From contig JAVHJL010000003.1 in assembly GCA_036971715.1 (NCBI GenBank), forward strand, positions 1,860,001-1,924,000: a DNA stretch of 64,000 nucleotides, given 5' to 3'. The notes beneath the pieces are model-generated. The model did no database searches. It saw only the letters and a list, made by a program, of their open reading frames with translations, and had not been told where the DNA came from. Shown one piece after another: positions 33,702-46,676 of the stretch. Made by a program: the position numbers and the translations under genes. Origin of the DNA: Arthrobotrys musiformis (lineage: Eukaryota > Ascomycota > Orbiliomycetes > Orbiliales > Orbiliaceae). Each line of letters opens with the position of its first letter. Position 1 is the first letter of the stretch.

Positions 33702-36700
33702 CTAGAGGAGAAAGAACAACTGAATGGTTCCCCTATATAGTTCGTCACGCGGCAGGTACCAAATGGCTGGGCGATAAATGGGCCGATTCAAATCACAGTT
33801 GTTTCTCAAGAAACCCTTTTCGAAGGCGACAACAGACGGAAGTAGTAATAGAGGAAGAAGGGCGAAGACTTTGACGATGAATATGATGGAGAGGACAGGA
33901 CGTGAAAGTCTCGGAGGAGGATATCCTTATTTGGTTCTTTTTTTTTCTCTATCTGCAACGGAAATATAACGAATTTGCTTGCAAATGCAGCAACAGGATT
34001 CTTCTATCTGGAGGTATCGCAAAAAAAAGAAAAAGGAATAAAACAGCAGTGCAACAGTTGCAAAAGTGGTATCAATGAATTGAATATAACAAATCGTCGA
34101 CGATGGAAGGATCGTGATGATTCGTAGTAAGTCCAGTCAGGCAGGCAAGCCTCAATCAAGCCTACAGTTGGTTAGGAGTAATTTTTTTCTAAATAATATA
34201 AAATATAAAAAAAGATTCTTGTTTTTGTTAAGGAATGAGGTTGAGTGTCGTGATGTCTCTTTTTATATACACCCACGTGACCTGGTTCTAGCAATAGACC
34301 TGAGGTTCAGCGTGATGTGTTGCGGAGCTTGGTATGTCCGAAAGAGAGAGAGAGAAAGAGCAAGAGACAAACTGACAAACGGAGTGCCAGTCACTTGATC
34401 TTCTCTGTGGGTGGTGAATGTGTTGTTCTGGGTGGATGTGTTGCGTGTGTTGTGTTGTTTTGTTAAGGAAGGGCCTCCCTTTTCTTCGTTCGGACAGGAA
34501 AAATGGTATTTTTTTGAAGGGGGAAGAGCTGGAGTATTTATACTCCCGGTCTTTGGCCATACAAAGGCACAGTCATTTACCAGCTCAGATCCTCGCTGCC
34601 ACACCACCGCTGGCCTCTGCATTAGCTCCGGTTACGAAAATGGCTATCGGAAAAAGAAACTTCGCTGGGAAGAAGAAAATAATTGGCTCCCGGCCAGACC
34701 TGGAACCTCCACCGCCTTATCGTTGTCTCCCTGGGCCTTGCTTTTTCAGCTCCACTGTGGCTCTTGGTCCCTCGTTCTCATATTTCTGATGCTCCTCCTA
34801 ACCCCCCCTGACAGAGACCGGCATCAAGGGGACAAGCCTTCTCGCCCAGTTCTGCGATTCATGATCAATCCTGCACACCAAAGGAACGCTGCAGAAGGCG
34901 ATCGAGCAGAAATCCTTGATTCTGGCCAGCCTGGTCAAATCACATTGCGCGGTTTGGCGGCGCAGTGCTAGCTAGTGGAGTGGCCCCCCAAAAAGAGTCA
35001 GTTTCTTGGCGCTTTCGATAGTCTGTTTTGGTACCATCCTTCCTTCAAGTCAAGTCTCACCTCCGAGACGCTTTCTTTCTCCCCCGTTCGATCTCTTCTT
35101 CTTCTCCCGACTGATTCATCTGTTTATTCATTCATTCACTCATCCCCTTCGCTCGACCTTTTGTATACACTCATTCGACACTAAACAAGGCACTGACTCC
35201 CTTTCCGACTCTCTACTAAACATTCAAAAACAGGCTTAAAATATCATAGCACACGACTACGACCGTGTGGCTTGAATACTCATCGGGAATACATTTGGGT
35301 CGACAGCAAGAACTAATCAGGATGATCAACATCAAGCACTATTCACTATTCACGACATGAATCTACCTGGAGGAAGGCTTTCGGTTATTTTTATTTTTAT
35401 TTTTTCTTGTGACGCGTTATTTAAAGGGGTTGCTTGCTGGTCATCACGAACTACTTCCCAGTCACATCTTTTGTCAACCAAGAGATGCATCGATGGCCTG
35501 CCTCGCTGCAGGAAGGTACAGTATCTCACAAGACGGTTAGGAGCATTCCCTTTTGCACAACATTGAATCGGAATCCTTCGACCGTCGGTCATTAATTCTT
35601 CGACATATCACACTCCTGATATTGTCGATGATATATTTCGTTTTATTATTTTTAATCCCTTTCCGTCCCTTTTGTCACTCGAAATCCTCAGAAATCCGTT
35701 CCTTTCAACAAGGCTCAGAGCATTCCCTCCTTCCCTCAGTCCCCGACCTTCTTCCAACCGGAAGGCTGTCATGCCCCTTCTCCTCTTCCAAATGCCTAAA
35801 AAGAGCATCAAAAATGCAGGAGCCCCGCTGGATGAAATCCTCCTGCCTCCTCTCCTCTCCACCAACAAGAAAAACCACCACACCCTTCCCCGCTTTTGCC
35901 CTTGCCTTGACTCTGAGCAGGGCAAAATGCAAAAGCGAAAAACCCAAATGCATCCTCTGCCAGATATCGGATTTCAACACCGTCCTGAGCTCACAGATTC
36001 GGATCATATTGGTCCAAAAGCACCAAGCTGAGGGAGACTATTTTAGCATTCATCGGACAGACCTAGCACCAACCATTGCTGGGAACTCCCCCGATAGGAG
36101 ACCTGGTTCAGTTCCACACCTTTTTTTCCCTTGCCCCCCCATTCGGACTGTGCTTTCAGTTCAGTTCGGGGCGGGAAATGAGTCACTGAAATGGGCCAAC
36201 GCCATGCGGCATTCTGATTGGTAAAACCCCTGCAACCTCCTTTTCCTTCTCACGAACTTGCTTTTTCCCAAAACTTTCAAATTTGCAATTTTTGTTTGAT
36301 TTGATTTGCTGGCCTCTTGGTGAGGGATGTTGGCTCTCACCCATTTTCGGCATAACGACACGAACAAACATCCAATATAACGCACCGCTCGAATGCACTA
36401 ATCCAATTTCCGAGACAACGACCGAAGGCTCACGCTTTTGCGGTTGCTTTCAGGTTTGTGTATTTTGTCCTGCATCTGTTTTGTTTGTGGTTTGTTGCTT
36501 CTGGAAGGAAGTCCAGCCTGTCCGTTTGTGTCCAAGAAACGAGTTTTTTTTTTTACCTTTCTTTCTGGCTGATTGATCGCAAAGGGGGGAGGGTTACGTA
36601 TGCTGTTTGCTTTCCAACGTCATGCTGTGCACTTCATTCACAGCTTGAGTCCATCGGGAGGTCGCGGTTGGTCGGTTTTGAGGTTGTTGAATGACGGTCA

Positions 36701-37922
36701 GGTTTGAAGTTTCAGCTTGAGATGGGGGAAAAAGGGAGAGAGCGAAGGAAGAAAGAAGATCGGATACGAGAAATTATTGTCGGGGCCGCCAGTTGCCGAA
36801 GCCAGCCTCCCTTCGTCATTTCGCGAGAAAGCTGTCTGTCCATCTGCCATGACCCATGAAACGTGATATCGTCGTGATGTAATAGCAATTCGGGCACCTG
36901 GCACCAACCGTGAATCGTAGCTTTTTTATCCAGACTTGCAGGACGCGTTCTTCAATTGCAGACTGCACACCCTTGCAAAGTTGGTTTGGTTTGGTTTGCG
37001 CTGTTGGGCTCTTGGTTGCCTTGTTGATATTTGTTATTCGGCGGTTGGATCCCTTTTTTTTTTTTTTTTTTTTTTTTGGTCTTGCAGGCCTGTTTTTCTG
37101 GCTTGTGACGATGAAACCCTCCAACCCGTCTGTTTCGTCCGTGGCGCCCTGGCCCACTCACACTTCACGCCTCCCCTGGTCTTTTCGCCCTCGCCTTTTG
37201 AATTTTCTCGTGCATTTTCCTCGATTCGAGATGAGATTTATCCAGATTGGGCACGCTGGGATTATCCGCCTATATTGGCGTGCATCAGCACCAGATCGTG
37301 CATTTAAAGCAAAGCTTCTTTTCGTGTGCACATTATTATCTTGTTTGTGCCGTCCGGCGTGGGACGATAAACATGGGTTGGAGAGTTCCCATGCAGGGCT
37401 CGACATAAGCTGACGCGTGGGGAGTTCTAAGACGGCAAAATAAAGACAAATGCGGTCTCGTACCCACGACGCAAGATACTTGTTTCTTGGGAAAGAAGCA
37501 AAGGTTCCATTTCGTTTGTTTGATCAGCTTGGCTTTCTGCCACGCGAAGTGAGCCAAAGATGTTCATGATCCCGTGATCTTGAGACCTCCATCTGCATCC
37601 ACTTCTGTGGCTAACCGCGGCATTTTCAGGGTCATTTCATGTTACACTCGAAAAACGAAAAAGCTTGGGGTTAAATGGCAAAAACTCTGTTTTCCTTTCG
37701 AGCCGAAGGGGAGGAGGCTCTAACTAGTTCGTTCCCTGGGTTTTAGAAACTTTTAAGATTTTTTTCGGCTGTGCTTTGTTTTCGTGATAAGGAAAAAAAG
37801 CCCCCCACCTGTCTTATCGATATCGAAACGAACAGCCCTTTCGTCTCTTTTTTGTCCATCCTTGTAGTACATGTAAGAAGAACCGAATCTCAACATTTTA
37901 TATCTCAATCCCGTCATTACCC
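33702..37922. other. gene-poor spacer of about 4.2 kb
   Basis: The left end is the TBP promoter. The rest contains poly-T and polypyrimidine blocks (for example about 35060-35170) that look like promoter or leader sequence, but no frame with a recognisable domain follows them. The longest frame, 223 codons at 35553, starts at a non-ATG codon and has no coding character. A non-coding transcript is possible but unsupported. Confidence 0.5.
37054..37077. repeat. poly(T) run, 24 bp
   Basis: Uninterrupted T run between GGATCCC and GGTCTTGCAGG, in the spacer before the FAD oxidase gene. Confidence 0.9.
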
Positions 37923-39590
37923 ATGCCACTTATACCGCCAACCCCTTCCTTTGTCGAGGAACCACGGTCCGGCGACAGACCGCCGTCTTCGATTATTATT
38001 ATCGGGTCTGGTGTATTTGGACGTATGTGATTCTTATGTCCTTATACCCCTTACTCGTTTAAGAAAAAAAAAAATACCCAAGCTCCCTCGTAGCTCCAAC
38101 CAGAGCTGTTACTAGCTCCTTTAGAAAGAAAGAAATTTATTTTTAAAAATTTGAAATGCCGACAAGTCCGTTCAGTCTAACATGTTCCAGTCACAACCGC
38201 ACTTTCCCTCTCTCACCGTCCCGAATATGTATCCACCACAATCACCGTAATCGATAAATCACCCTTCCCCGCAGCCGACGGTTCATCGATCGATTCCTCA
38301 CGTATCATCCGTGCGGACTACAAGGATCCCGTATACGCACGACTCGCGGCCGAAGCGCTAGAAATATGGCGACTACCTGAGCCTAAAGATGGTTCACCCA
38401 AGAATTCCGCGGCTATGATATACGCCGGTGTCGGCGCCGAAACCCGATATTCCGAATCTGGACTCGTCCTCGTCGGCGATGGCGATGTGGATTATGTCGT
38501 GGAATCTTATAGGAATATCAAGGCGCAGGCTGAAGAGTTGGGGGTTGGGGATAGTGTGAAGTATTTGGATGGGGAAGATGCGGTTAGGGATGCTATGAAG
38601 ACTGGGGGTGTTACGGGGAGTAAAGGATATTTTAACCCCTTTAGCGGCTGGGCGGATGCACAGGCTGCTATGGTGTGGGTTAGAGAACAGTGTGAGAAGC
38701 GGGATAATATAAAGTTTGTAGAAGGGGAAGTGGAAATGCTTTGGGTCAAGAGGTCTTCGGAAGAAGACGATGCAGAGGAGGTTGGGAGGGAGAAGGTTGA
38801 AGGGGTGGTTATGAAGAATGGCGATATGTTATCTGCGGATATTACCGTGCTAGCGGCGGGAGCTTGGAGTCCCGGCTTAGTGGATCTGGCGGGGAGAGCA
38901 GTGGCTACTGGGCAGGTTATGGCGTATGTAGAGGTTAGCGAAGAGGAAGAGGCCCAGCTCAAGGACATTCCCGTCGCATTAGATTTATCGAGTGGAATGT
39001 TTATCTTCCCGCCAAGAGGGGGTGTGATGAAGATCGCGAGACATGCGTTCGGGTACATAAATAGCGTGGAAGGAGAAGGTTGGGAGAAATCAGGTGAAGA
39101 AGTGGTGGTTAGTAGGCCGGTAACCAGCGTGAGTTTACCTGGTGTAAGGATTCCAAAGGAGGACGAAGACATGCTGGCAAAAGGCCTAGGGGAAATGGTA
39201 CCGAGCTTGAAAGGGAGGGAGTTCAAGAAGACGAGGCTATGTTGGTATACAGATACGTAAGTTGCGGCCCTTCGTCCTTCAATCACGGAAACTTAAAATT
39301 CAGCTAAACGGTTTATTAGCCCTACTGGCGACTTCGTCGTGTCTTACCATCCAACCATTAGCCGTCTATTCTTGGCTACCGGGGGAAGCGGACATGCATT
39401 CAAGTTCTTGCCGGTACTCGGGGAGAAGATTGCGGACGGAATCGAGGGTAAGCTAGAGGAGGACCTCGCCCAGTTATGGAAATTAAGGGACCCAGTTGAA
39501 GGACCGGTTGTAACGTACGACGGGAGTAGAAACGGAACCGAGAGAGCCGAATTGAGTAGCGTGTTAAGGGTGGACGTGGAATTGCCATGA
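37923..39590 (+). CDS. FAD-dependent amine/imino-acid oxidase (MSOX/fructosyl amino acid oxidase family)
   Basis: Exons 37923-38022, 38191-39256 and 39320-39590, total 478 codons. The N-terminus forms the dinucleotide-binding fold SSIIIIGSGVFGLTTALSLS, ending in the acidic-strand segment TVIDKSPFPAADGSS, followed by the SRIIRADYKDPVY stretch typical of DAO-type flavoenzymes (PF01266). ADITVLAAGAWSPGL is the second FAD contact. The C-terminal segment CWYTDTPTGDFVVSYHP with GGSGHAFKFLPVLGEKIAD matches monomeric sarcosine oxidase, fructosyl amino acid oxidase and saccharopine oxidase; the Cys there is the expected covalent FAD attachment site. These enzymes oxidise secondary amines to imines and release hydrogen peroxide. 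The exact substrate (fructosyl amino acid, saccharopine, sarcosine or pipecolate) cannot be read from sequence. The C-terminus (VELP) is not a classic peroxisomal PTS1, although relatives are often peroxisomal. Confidence 0.9.
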
Positions 39591-40733
39591 TAACACTTAT
39601 AGACCCCGTACATTTAGTACTTTAGATAGATCACTAGATCAATAGACTATAGCTGTGCAAATTGTTCACTAGATCAAATGTTCAATATTCCACAACATTA
39701 GTCTCGTATCTACTACCCATGCAAAATTATTGAACCTAATTTATGAGACAGCTGTAGCGCTAGTGGTAGAAATATCTTAGGTCAGATGGGATAATACATT
39801 AATCGGTCTGGCCATGTACAAGTACTCAAAGGCACAAAGATACAAGGTTTGAAACGTTCGAAACGTCCTACACGCATTGTCTCGTAAACCAGATCTGCAG
39901 AGCTAGCCAAAGTATATACATACACTATATATGTTTCACAACTGAAAGGCCCTCTGCAGATCTGACTAGTCTCGTTCCCAGACGTCACAAATAAGGCCCT
40001 CTGACATACATTATTATAGGTACGTATACATATATAAAGGTTTTAACAACTAGGTTAATGTATTTACCGAGGCATGTCGGTGCTATCAGACACAGTAGCA
40101 TTTCGTTTACGAGATAAGCGCTATATTGTCGCGCTCTAGAAAAGATTAAACCGACCAATACGATGCTATTCAGTTGTTAGTCGTGTATAATCACGCTCAT
40201 AATTGGAAGCTCTTTTAGAGCGACCGATGTTTTTTTTGGGCTTGGCCAACCGACTCCATATAACATTGATATGGGTGAGGCCAGTGCCAGCATGTATGAT
40301 ATCATCGTTCTGGCGGCAGGGTATACTAGCCAATAACAGCACTCATCAACAGTCCAAAAGGGTGTTGACACGAAAATCATGCGTTGACCTTGTTGCATGT
40401 CGTTGGCGCTGGGATTTTCATGGTTCCACTAAGACCGCTGATTGGAAGCCAACCTTGCCAGGCCTGTCCCAATTGAATTGCTCATTCCTTGCATATAAAA
40501 TTTCTTCAAGCCTCAAGCACCTATCTTCAATATTTCTTCGACATGGCATTCGACAATTGAATTTGGAAACCTAGCTTAATCGATTCGATCCGAGCTTCCG
40601 ACTACCGACATTCGAAAGTAAGATGCGCGTTTGAGCAATTGAGTCGACCGTTTCGAATTGTGGACAGAATCGTTTCCGACTGCGACATTGGATTGGCATA
40701 GATATTCGATAGGCGTGCTTCTCAAGCTCCGAC
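39591..40733. other. intergenic spacer
   Basis: AT-rich 3' flank of the oxidase and the presumed promoter of the methyltransferase gene. A short frame at about 40270-40330 reads YDIIVLAAGYTSQ before a stop, too little to call a gene relic. Nothing else was seen. Confidence 0.5.
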
Positions 40734-42173
40734 ATGGCACCTCCAAAGAAAGGTTTCAAGGGCTTTGGTGAATGGGATCCGACTCCACGCCCCAAGGAGC
40801 CGACTTCAGTTGCTAAAGAAGGTACCAATCCGACACCTGCACCGGCGAAGCAGCAAAGTTCACGGCAGAGTTCTCGACGAGGTTCAAATCCAACGACTTC
40901 AAGGCAGCTACCCCCAAACCAAAAGCCTCAGTTTCCAAAGTTGGAAAGGTAGACCTAGCTATAATGTTTGCTTAAGATTCAATAACATGTGACGAGCTGT
41001 GCTAAGACTTCTTCTCTTGTAGGGCTCAGCCACCGCGAATACTCGCACAAGGTCCCGGGGCTCCCCGAGAACCCCTTCGACCTCCAGTTCCAAAGCAGAA
41101 ATATTCGAATATAGTTCTTGAAGAACGTCCCTCTACAACGCTGACTACGGCCCAGAAGGTGAAACGGGTCAGGGGTATATACTGGATCACAGGAATTGGA
41201 GTTTACGCCTTATCGTCTTATGGTGTTTACCTTTACATCCAATATGGAAAGGCGATCAAGCTAAATGAAGAGAATGAGAAGCAATACAAGCTCGGCATGA
41301 AGTCCAGGCCTGAGGTTGACACAAACCAAGTTTATGAGAATATTTCAGGGAAGTATGATTCGAATGTTAGGTGGAGCGAGTTCTTCATGGGTATGTCGTT
41401 GTTGAGAAGGTGGATGATGTGGGGATTGAAGGTGAGTAAATTACATAAATCATATGAATGAGATAGCCTTTCGAGTCGATTTCAGTAACGAGCTTCCGGT
41501 ATATGCTTATGCGACGGGGGCTCGCTAGTTCAATGAATGTACTGATTGTCGGTCACATAGGGCGATATCCTCGAAGCTTCGGCTGGTACCGGACGTAACA
41601 ATTCATACTATCCTGTCAGAAATTGCAAGTCAATTACGATGGTAGATAACAGTCCAAACATGCTGATTATTGCGAAGAATGACTTTGAGAGTACGTGTTC
41701 TTTACCTCGGTATGCTTCGTGATTGGTCTGACGTTCATATGTCTGCAGGCCGATACCCACGCTACGGTCACATCTCGTTTGCCCCGCAGGATGCCAGCCA
41801 ACCGATTAAGTCACCTTCCGGGGAGGGATTCGACCAGGTTATTCAGACCATGGGCCTTTGTTCTCAAAAATGCCCCATTGAGACACTCCGAAATCTCGAA
41901 CAGCATTGCAAACCTGGGGGTAAAATATTACTTCTGGAACATGGAAGATCCCATTACGAATGGTTAAACAATATTCTGGACGCTTACGTTCTGGATCACG
42001 CTAGAAACTGGGGTTGCTTCTGGAACCGGGATATTGGTGGATTACTCGAGGAAAGTGGCCTCGTGGTCACTAAAATTTCGAGATTCCATCTCGGAACCAC
42101 TTGGCTAATTGAAGCTTCTCCACGCCCACGCAAACAGGATCAAATTGCTCAACCTGGTTCTGAGAGCAAATAG
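40734..42173 (+). CDS. OMS1-like mitochondrial class I methyltransferase
   Basis: Exons 40734-40948, 41023-41431, 41561-41690 and 41749-42173, total 392 codons. The N-terminal third is basic and Pro/Ser/Gln-rich (MAPPKKGFKGFGEWDPTPRP). It is followed by one transmembrane helix (about residues 118-145, GIYWITGIGVYALSSYGVYL) and then a Rossmann-type SAM methyltransferase: motif I GDILEASAGTGRN (about 210), the acidic end of strand 2 in SITMVDNSPNML, and the later GGKILLLEHGRS strand with RNWGCFWNRDIGGLLEESGL. The single membrane anchor plus EASAGTGRN matches yeast OMS1, an inner-membrane methyltransferase found as a suppressor of oxa1 defects and implicated in respiratory-chain biogenesis. The target of methylation here is unknown. 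Splice sites are canonical. Confidence 0.85.
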
Positions 42174-42489
42174 TTCGTCCCTGAATGACACCCGCAGAAA
42201 GACGAAGACGAACTTATTTCAGGGACGGAATGAGCTCCGAAACTCTGTAACGCTGGCGGAACTTCACAGGGTGCATATTCGTTTTGATAGCCAACACTGC
42301 AGGAAACCGGCGTGCTGGCAGGGAACTCCGGAATCCCAATTCTGGAATTCTGATGCGGCATTCTAGCGGCCCCGCATCAAGATACTGACAAGGATTATGA
42401 TTGGACCGGTTCGAAGCCACAGAAACTTCCCAAACAGGAGCTCGACTATCAGTTACATCACAACCTTAATAACACAGCCTTACGGCAGC

Positions 42490-42515
42490 TTTTTTTTTTT
42501 TTTTTTTTTTTTTTT
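42490..42515. repeat. poly(T) run, 26 bp
   Basis: Uninterrupted T run between TACGGCAGC and CTTGCTCGCCC. Confidence 0.9.
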
Positions 42516-43340
42516 CTTGCTCGCCCACTCCTCCCTTCCCCTCCGCGATAATGGACCGGAAGCGTCGCCCCCATCGTCATCTCGATAGGGGATCTACATC
42601 CACTAAACCGATGGCTAGTTGACTACTTTGTCTCAAGCAGATTTAGAGGTTTTGCTGAACGAGTCAGAATGAACAAAAATCAATCATTTGGGCAAAAAAA
42701 AAAAAAAGGATTTACCAACATTTAGCCGTGCAGATAATGCCTATCCAACAGCATTACCCCCATATCACATTTTCGAGCTCCTTGCTGTGCCCGATGCTGA
42801 GTTATGGCCTGCAAGAAGCATTGCAGATAGCATTGGCATGTGGGTGTGGGCTTTGTTTTAGGGTGGGAAACGGCACGCACAATTGATAATCGTTATTTTT
42901 TGGCAAAAAAATTTTTTTGGGGTCGACATTTTTTGCGAGGTTTACCTGCAAGGATCCCACCCGTTGTGGCCAACGCTAAAGCAGTCCTCTGCCTTGACAG
43001 AGCCCTTTAGCGTTTGACTTCTCGTCTTCCTCCAGATGCAGCAACAGGTCTCCCCACTCTTGACAGAAGAGTAACGGAAGAAAGTCAGAAGGAAGAACCA
43101 GCATCTCCACTCGGGTGTTGACCCATGTTTGACCAATGGCGATGAGGGTGAACAAAGCAGCGGAGCAGGGAGCAGAAGAGAAGAGTGCAGCGAGCGTCAT
43201 GCATCCACCCTAACCCCAGTCAGTTAAGTTTGGATCGTTGTGTCGCAGGACAAAAAAAGTTGTGAGGGAAGAGGAAGCATACTAAAAGAGTTCACCGCTA
43301 CAAGGTGCGAATCATATTTTATTTTTCTGGGGTGGAGTCT

Positions 43341-43363
43341 AAAAAAAAAAAAAAAAAAAAAAA
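43341..43363. repeat. poly(A) run, 23 bp
   Basis: Uninterrupted A run between GGTGGAGTCT and GTTTCCCGCC. Confidence 0.9.
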
Positions 43364-44142
43364 GTTTCCCGCCTGGAGGAAGGAAGAGGTAAGAGTATAC
43401 ACAACGAGAGATTGCTGCTATCTGCATTCGACGAATTCCTCCCCTCCACTATTCCCCTACCCACCACCTATTATACCCAACTTCCCCGTCTTTTTCCTTT
43501 GTTACCCTCCTCTCTTATTTTCATAGATAGACTGACCTCTTTCCCTCATCCAGTATTTTCTTGTCTTTCTCATCGTTCAATCAGGTATCCAACATTGAGC
43601 TGTTGTTGCCACCGATTGGTTTTTTTTCTATTTTCATTAACAACCGTTTTTCTTTATATCCAACCATTTTCTTTTCCATTGGTGCAAACGAAAACGTACG
43701 CACAGCACGTTCGGTTACCCAGCAATTCGGATTAATCCTCCTGTCGGAATCACAACAAAACCGACGTTTCCGAAGAGAACCATAACCATATTCTGATAGA
43801 CGCATCTTAATCGAAAACGAATAGCTGTTTTCACTTGAAGGCGTCAATAGAGTTGCTGCCTTTAATTAGGATTTGCAGTCCTGAGTTCGTTCGCAAAGTC
43901 AACGATCACCAATCCATCTCGATCTCACTATCACCCATTATCACCCCGCCGCATTTTTTATTTTATTGAGAGTTATTTCTTAAAAACCTCTCGTCGTACA
44001 AGATATATCAGTCATACTATTTTGGCCAACAACCCCACGGTATCCTCTCAACAACCAAAAAAACACATATCTCCACTACATTTTATATTCTCTTTATTTT
44101 ACAACTTTTGTGATTTTTTTTTCTTGAGGGACATTTATCGAT

Positions 44143-45321
44143 ATGGTTTATAATACAAGAAGAAAATCAGTCTCGCTCGCCTCTCTTGGAATTTCTGTGC
44201 CCGCCTCTGTGAAGCACCACAGGCCATCGCCACCAGCAGATAACACTGACCAGCCGCCTTCGAAGCGGGTCAAGAGGGTCCACCATGAATCCGCGGTTAT
44301 CAGACCGGAGTTGGGCCCCACGCCACCCCCATCGCCACCATCACACCAAGACCAGCCAATCAACTATGAGGAAATTGACGACGAAATTGTAAGCATCGTA
44401 GTCAGAGTACTTGAACGTTCTGGAAATAGACCGCACACCGTGAGGGAGCTTGTAAATGGGTTCGGCAATACCAGCGGTGTTTCCCTAATTGACAAGTAAG
44501 TAGTCTTGGAGCTTCCTTCTCAGGAAATATCCTTGGTTAACATATGATGCTCTAGCTCGGCCAATCCACATGCGATAATATCCTCCCGTCTCAATCTGTA
44601 TTTGAAGCGAAAGGATTTCAGTGAAGATAAGCCATGTGTCCTCGACAAAGAATTGATTACAACCCACCCGAAACGAACCTATTTCTTCCTGACAAATACC
44701 GAGCATCAACCAATCCCAGAATTCGAGCTACCAATGCCGGCGAGGATTGTTGTGTCCCCAGCTCCCACCGATGAAGCTCAGGAGGAAGAGGAGGAGCGAC
44801 GACGCAGAATTCCGTCGCCTAGTCCGGAAATCGAATTCTTCGATAATGTCCATGAGGAAGCCGAAGATGACCTTGACGATTCCATCTCCATCTTCTCCAG
44901 AGATCGCTCTGGTTCTCCTGTCTCGCGCAATTCGCCACCTCTGGAGGGTGATGAGCAGGAGTTTTCGGATAGTGCTATTTCACTATCTATTAAGCACAGG
45001 TCTGCTTCTCGGGATCTAAGAGATGGTGTGCCCACTCCACCTCTCACTATGGACGAGGAGTCGGCAATTGAGCACGACCATCACGTCCACTTTTTGGGGC
45101 CCTACAATATCAACGCCCCCGCCGTTCCACACCCGAGTCCCATTGTTAGGCCAGTTTCCCCCAAGGCCGAAGTCACTAGCCCTCGGAAGAACCTTGAAGT
45201 TATCACAAACCTCAAGCTGAGCGAGCCCGTTCAGACCTACAATTATGAGAGCTGGAGCGATTTGAAGAGCCCGGAGACCGTCAATCTTCAAGAGCTTGAC
45301 GCTCTCTTTGGAGCATTCTAA
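44143..45321 (+). CDS. GDS1-like winged-helix nuclear protein
   Basis: Exons 44143-44495 and 44556-45321, total 372 codons. The start MVYNTRRKSVSLASLG is followed by a disordered basic stretch with an NLS-like KRVKR. A compact helical domain (about residues 75-180; EEIDDEIVSIVVRVLERSGN, RPHTVRELVNGF, then PHAIISSRLNLYLKRKD and KRTYFFLTN) has the spacing of the winged-helix domain of yeast Gds1 and relatives. The C-terminal half is acidic, Ser/Pro-rich and disordered, ending in a short conserved-looking helix (LQELDALFGAF). Gds1 was isolated as a suppressor of nam9, a mitochondrial ribosome mutant, and is thought to act in transcription. DNA binding here is inference from the fold. The family assignment is by pattern and could be another winged-helix family. 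Confidence 0.7.
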
Positions 45322-45833
45322 TCGGGCATCTCAATTTCCTTATCTTTATTTTTCCAATATTTAATTTCCTATCTTCGAAAAGTTACAGGTCTACAAGGAT
45401 CTCTAGATCTCTTTTATTAAAAGTGCGTCTTTTGGAGTATGACTTTTCATGACTTTTCTTATATCTGGGACCCCGGGGAAGGCTATTCTGTCTTTTTTCT
45501 TTTTTGTTTATTTGGAGTTGGAGATCTAAAATTGATACCAGTGGATGCTTTTCCTTTTTACTATCCTTTTACTCGATGATACAGTGGTTATGGTATCACT
45601 GTACGATTTTCCTTGTGGTTGCTGGTTATATACCCTTATCCTTTTTTCTTTTCCCTTTATATTTCCTTTTAATTTCCTTATATCTCGCTACACCGTCTAT
45701 TCTTTTTCTTGGTTCTTGGGAAACTTATAAATATGGACGTCTTATGTATGGGAACGATCTTTCTTTGTCGATGGATTTACATACATCTCTGCTCACTCAA
45801 AAAAGATTTTAAAATAGAAATTCTGATAGATAG

Positions 45834-45898
45834 AAATCTCAAATCTCAAATCTCAAATCTCAAATCATACAAATCTCAAAAAATCTCAAATTTCAAAT
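45834..45898. repeat. AAATCTC heptanucleotide array
   Basis: Four perfect AAATCTC units followed by degenerate copies (AAATCATAC, AAATCTC, AAAAAATCTC, AAATTTC). An isolated similar sequence occurs near 46311-46323. It lies about 500 bp past the GDS1-like stop codon. Confidence 0.85.
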
Positions 45899-46643
45899 AT
45901 CTCGTGATCATGTTCTATCTGATAATCATCGCTAAAAGCATTAAATTTGGTTAAAGGTTTGACTCGTGACAAAAATATTGAAAAGCCATTCGATTACCAT
46001 TTCCCCTCAATCGAGTCCCCCCTTCGCCGAAATCATCGCGATCTACCGAGAGGCTTGCCTCAAAGTCCCACGTAAGAGCTCGTTTATCTCTGCACCCGAT
46101 CAGTAGGAGACTTTTCTATCTTAACTACCTTTTTCCTTCCTCCTTTACTTGCTCACGCCACACGATCTAAAATATGCAAAAGGAATCAAACCGTACTACT
46201 CGGTAGACGGTAGCCCCATATGCCATCGAATCGATCCCCCCAAAAGAGAATTTTGTTTGTTACTTCCAAAAGCAGGAAGTCAGCTCCCCGCTCCTCCAAG
46301 TGTAAAAAACCAAAAAATCTCAAATCTTTGGACGAATGCATATGCAAGGCTATCTCTTAAAAAGTCAAGGCAATGCGAACCTGGCAAACGGTCTACGCAG
46401 AGAATGGGGCCCGGAGGGAGAGAAAGAGAGAATTAGAGTTGACGAAAAAGCCAACGAGACGAGAGCGAGCGAGACATACTTGCATCGTAAATGCCTGAAA
46501 CAGCATTGGCATCTACGTCTTAGCTGCATTAGCTATTCTTTCTTCTGTTCTCTCGTGGCATGTGAATCTTCTCTCCACGATACCATCATGTTTGTCCACG
46601 TCCACCAAAACCCTCTACCAAGCTACCATCCGAAGAGACGTAC

Positions 46644-46644
<1 letters not shown>

Positions 46645-46674
<30 letters not shown>
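46645..46674. repeat. poly(A) run, 30 bp
   Basis: Longest homopolymer in the window, between AGACGTACC and TTCTAAATTCG. Confidence 0.9.

Positions 46675-46676
<2 letters not shown>

Larger units (their letters stand above)
42174..44142. other. spacer and GDS1-like 5' leader
   Basis: No supportable gene. The distal part (about 43430-44140) is pyrimidine-rich with CCTCC and TTTTC blocks and reads as the promoter and 5' leader of the winged-helix gene. Two homopolymer runs lie inside it. Confidence 0.5.

Noticed and set aside
35553..36224. 223-codon plus-strand frame
   Set aside because: Begins at a TTG, no domain, no consistent coding composition, and overlapping frames of similar length on both strands.
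38507..39286. 259-codon minus-strand frame
   Set aside because: Antisense to the FAD oxidase, whose conserved motifs and splice sites are clear.
40260..40335. YDIIVLAAGYTSQ, resembling a flavoprotein motif
   Set aside because: Only about 20 open codons before a stop, glycine pattern incomplete, no downstream homologous sequence.
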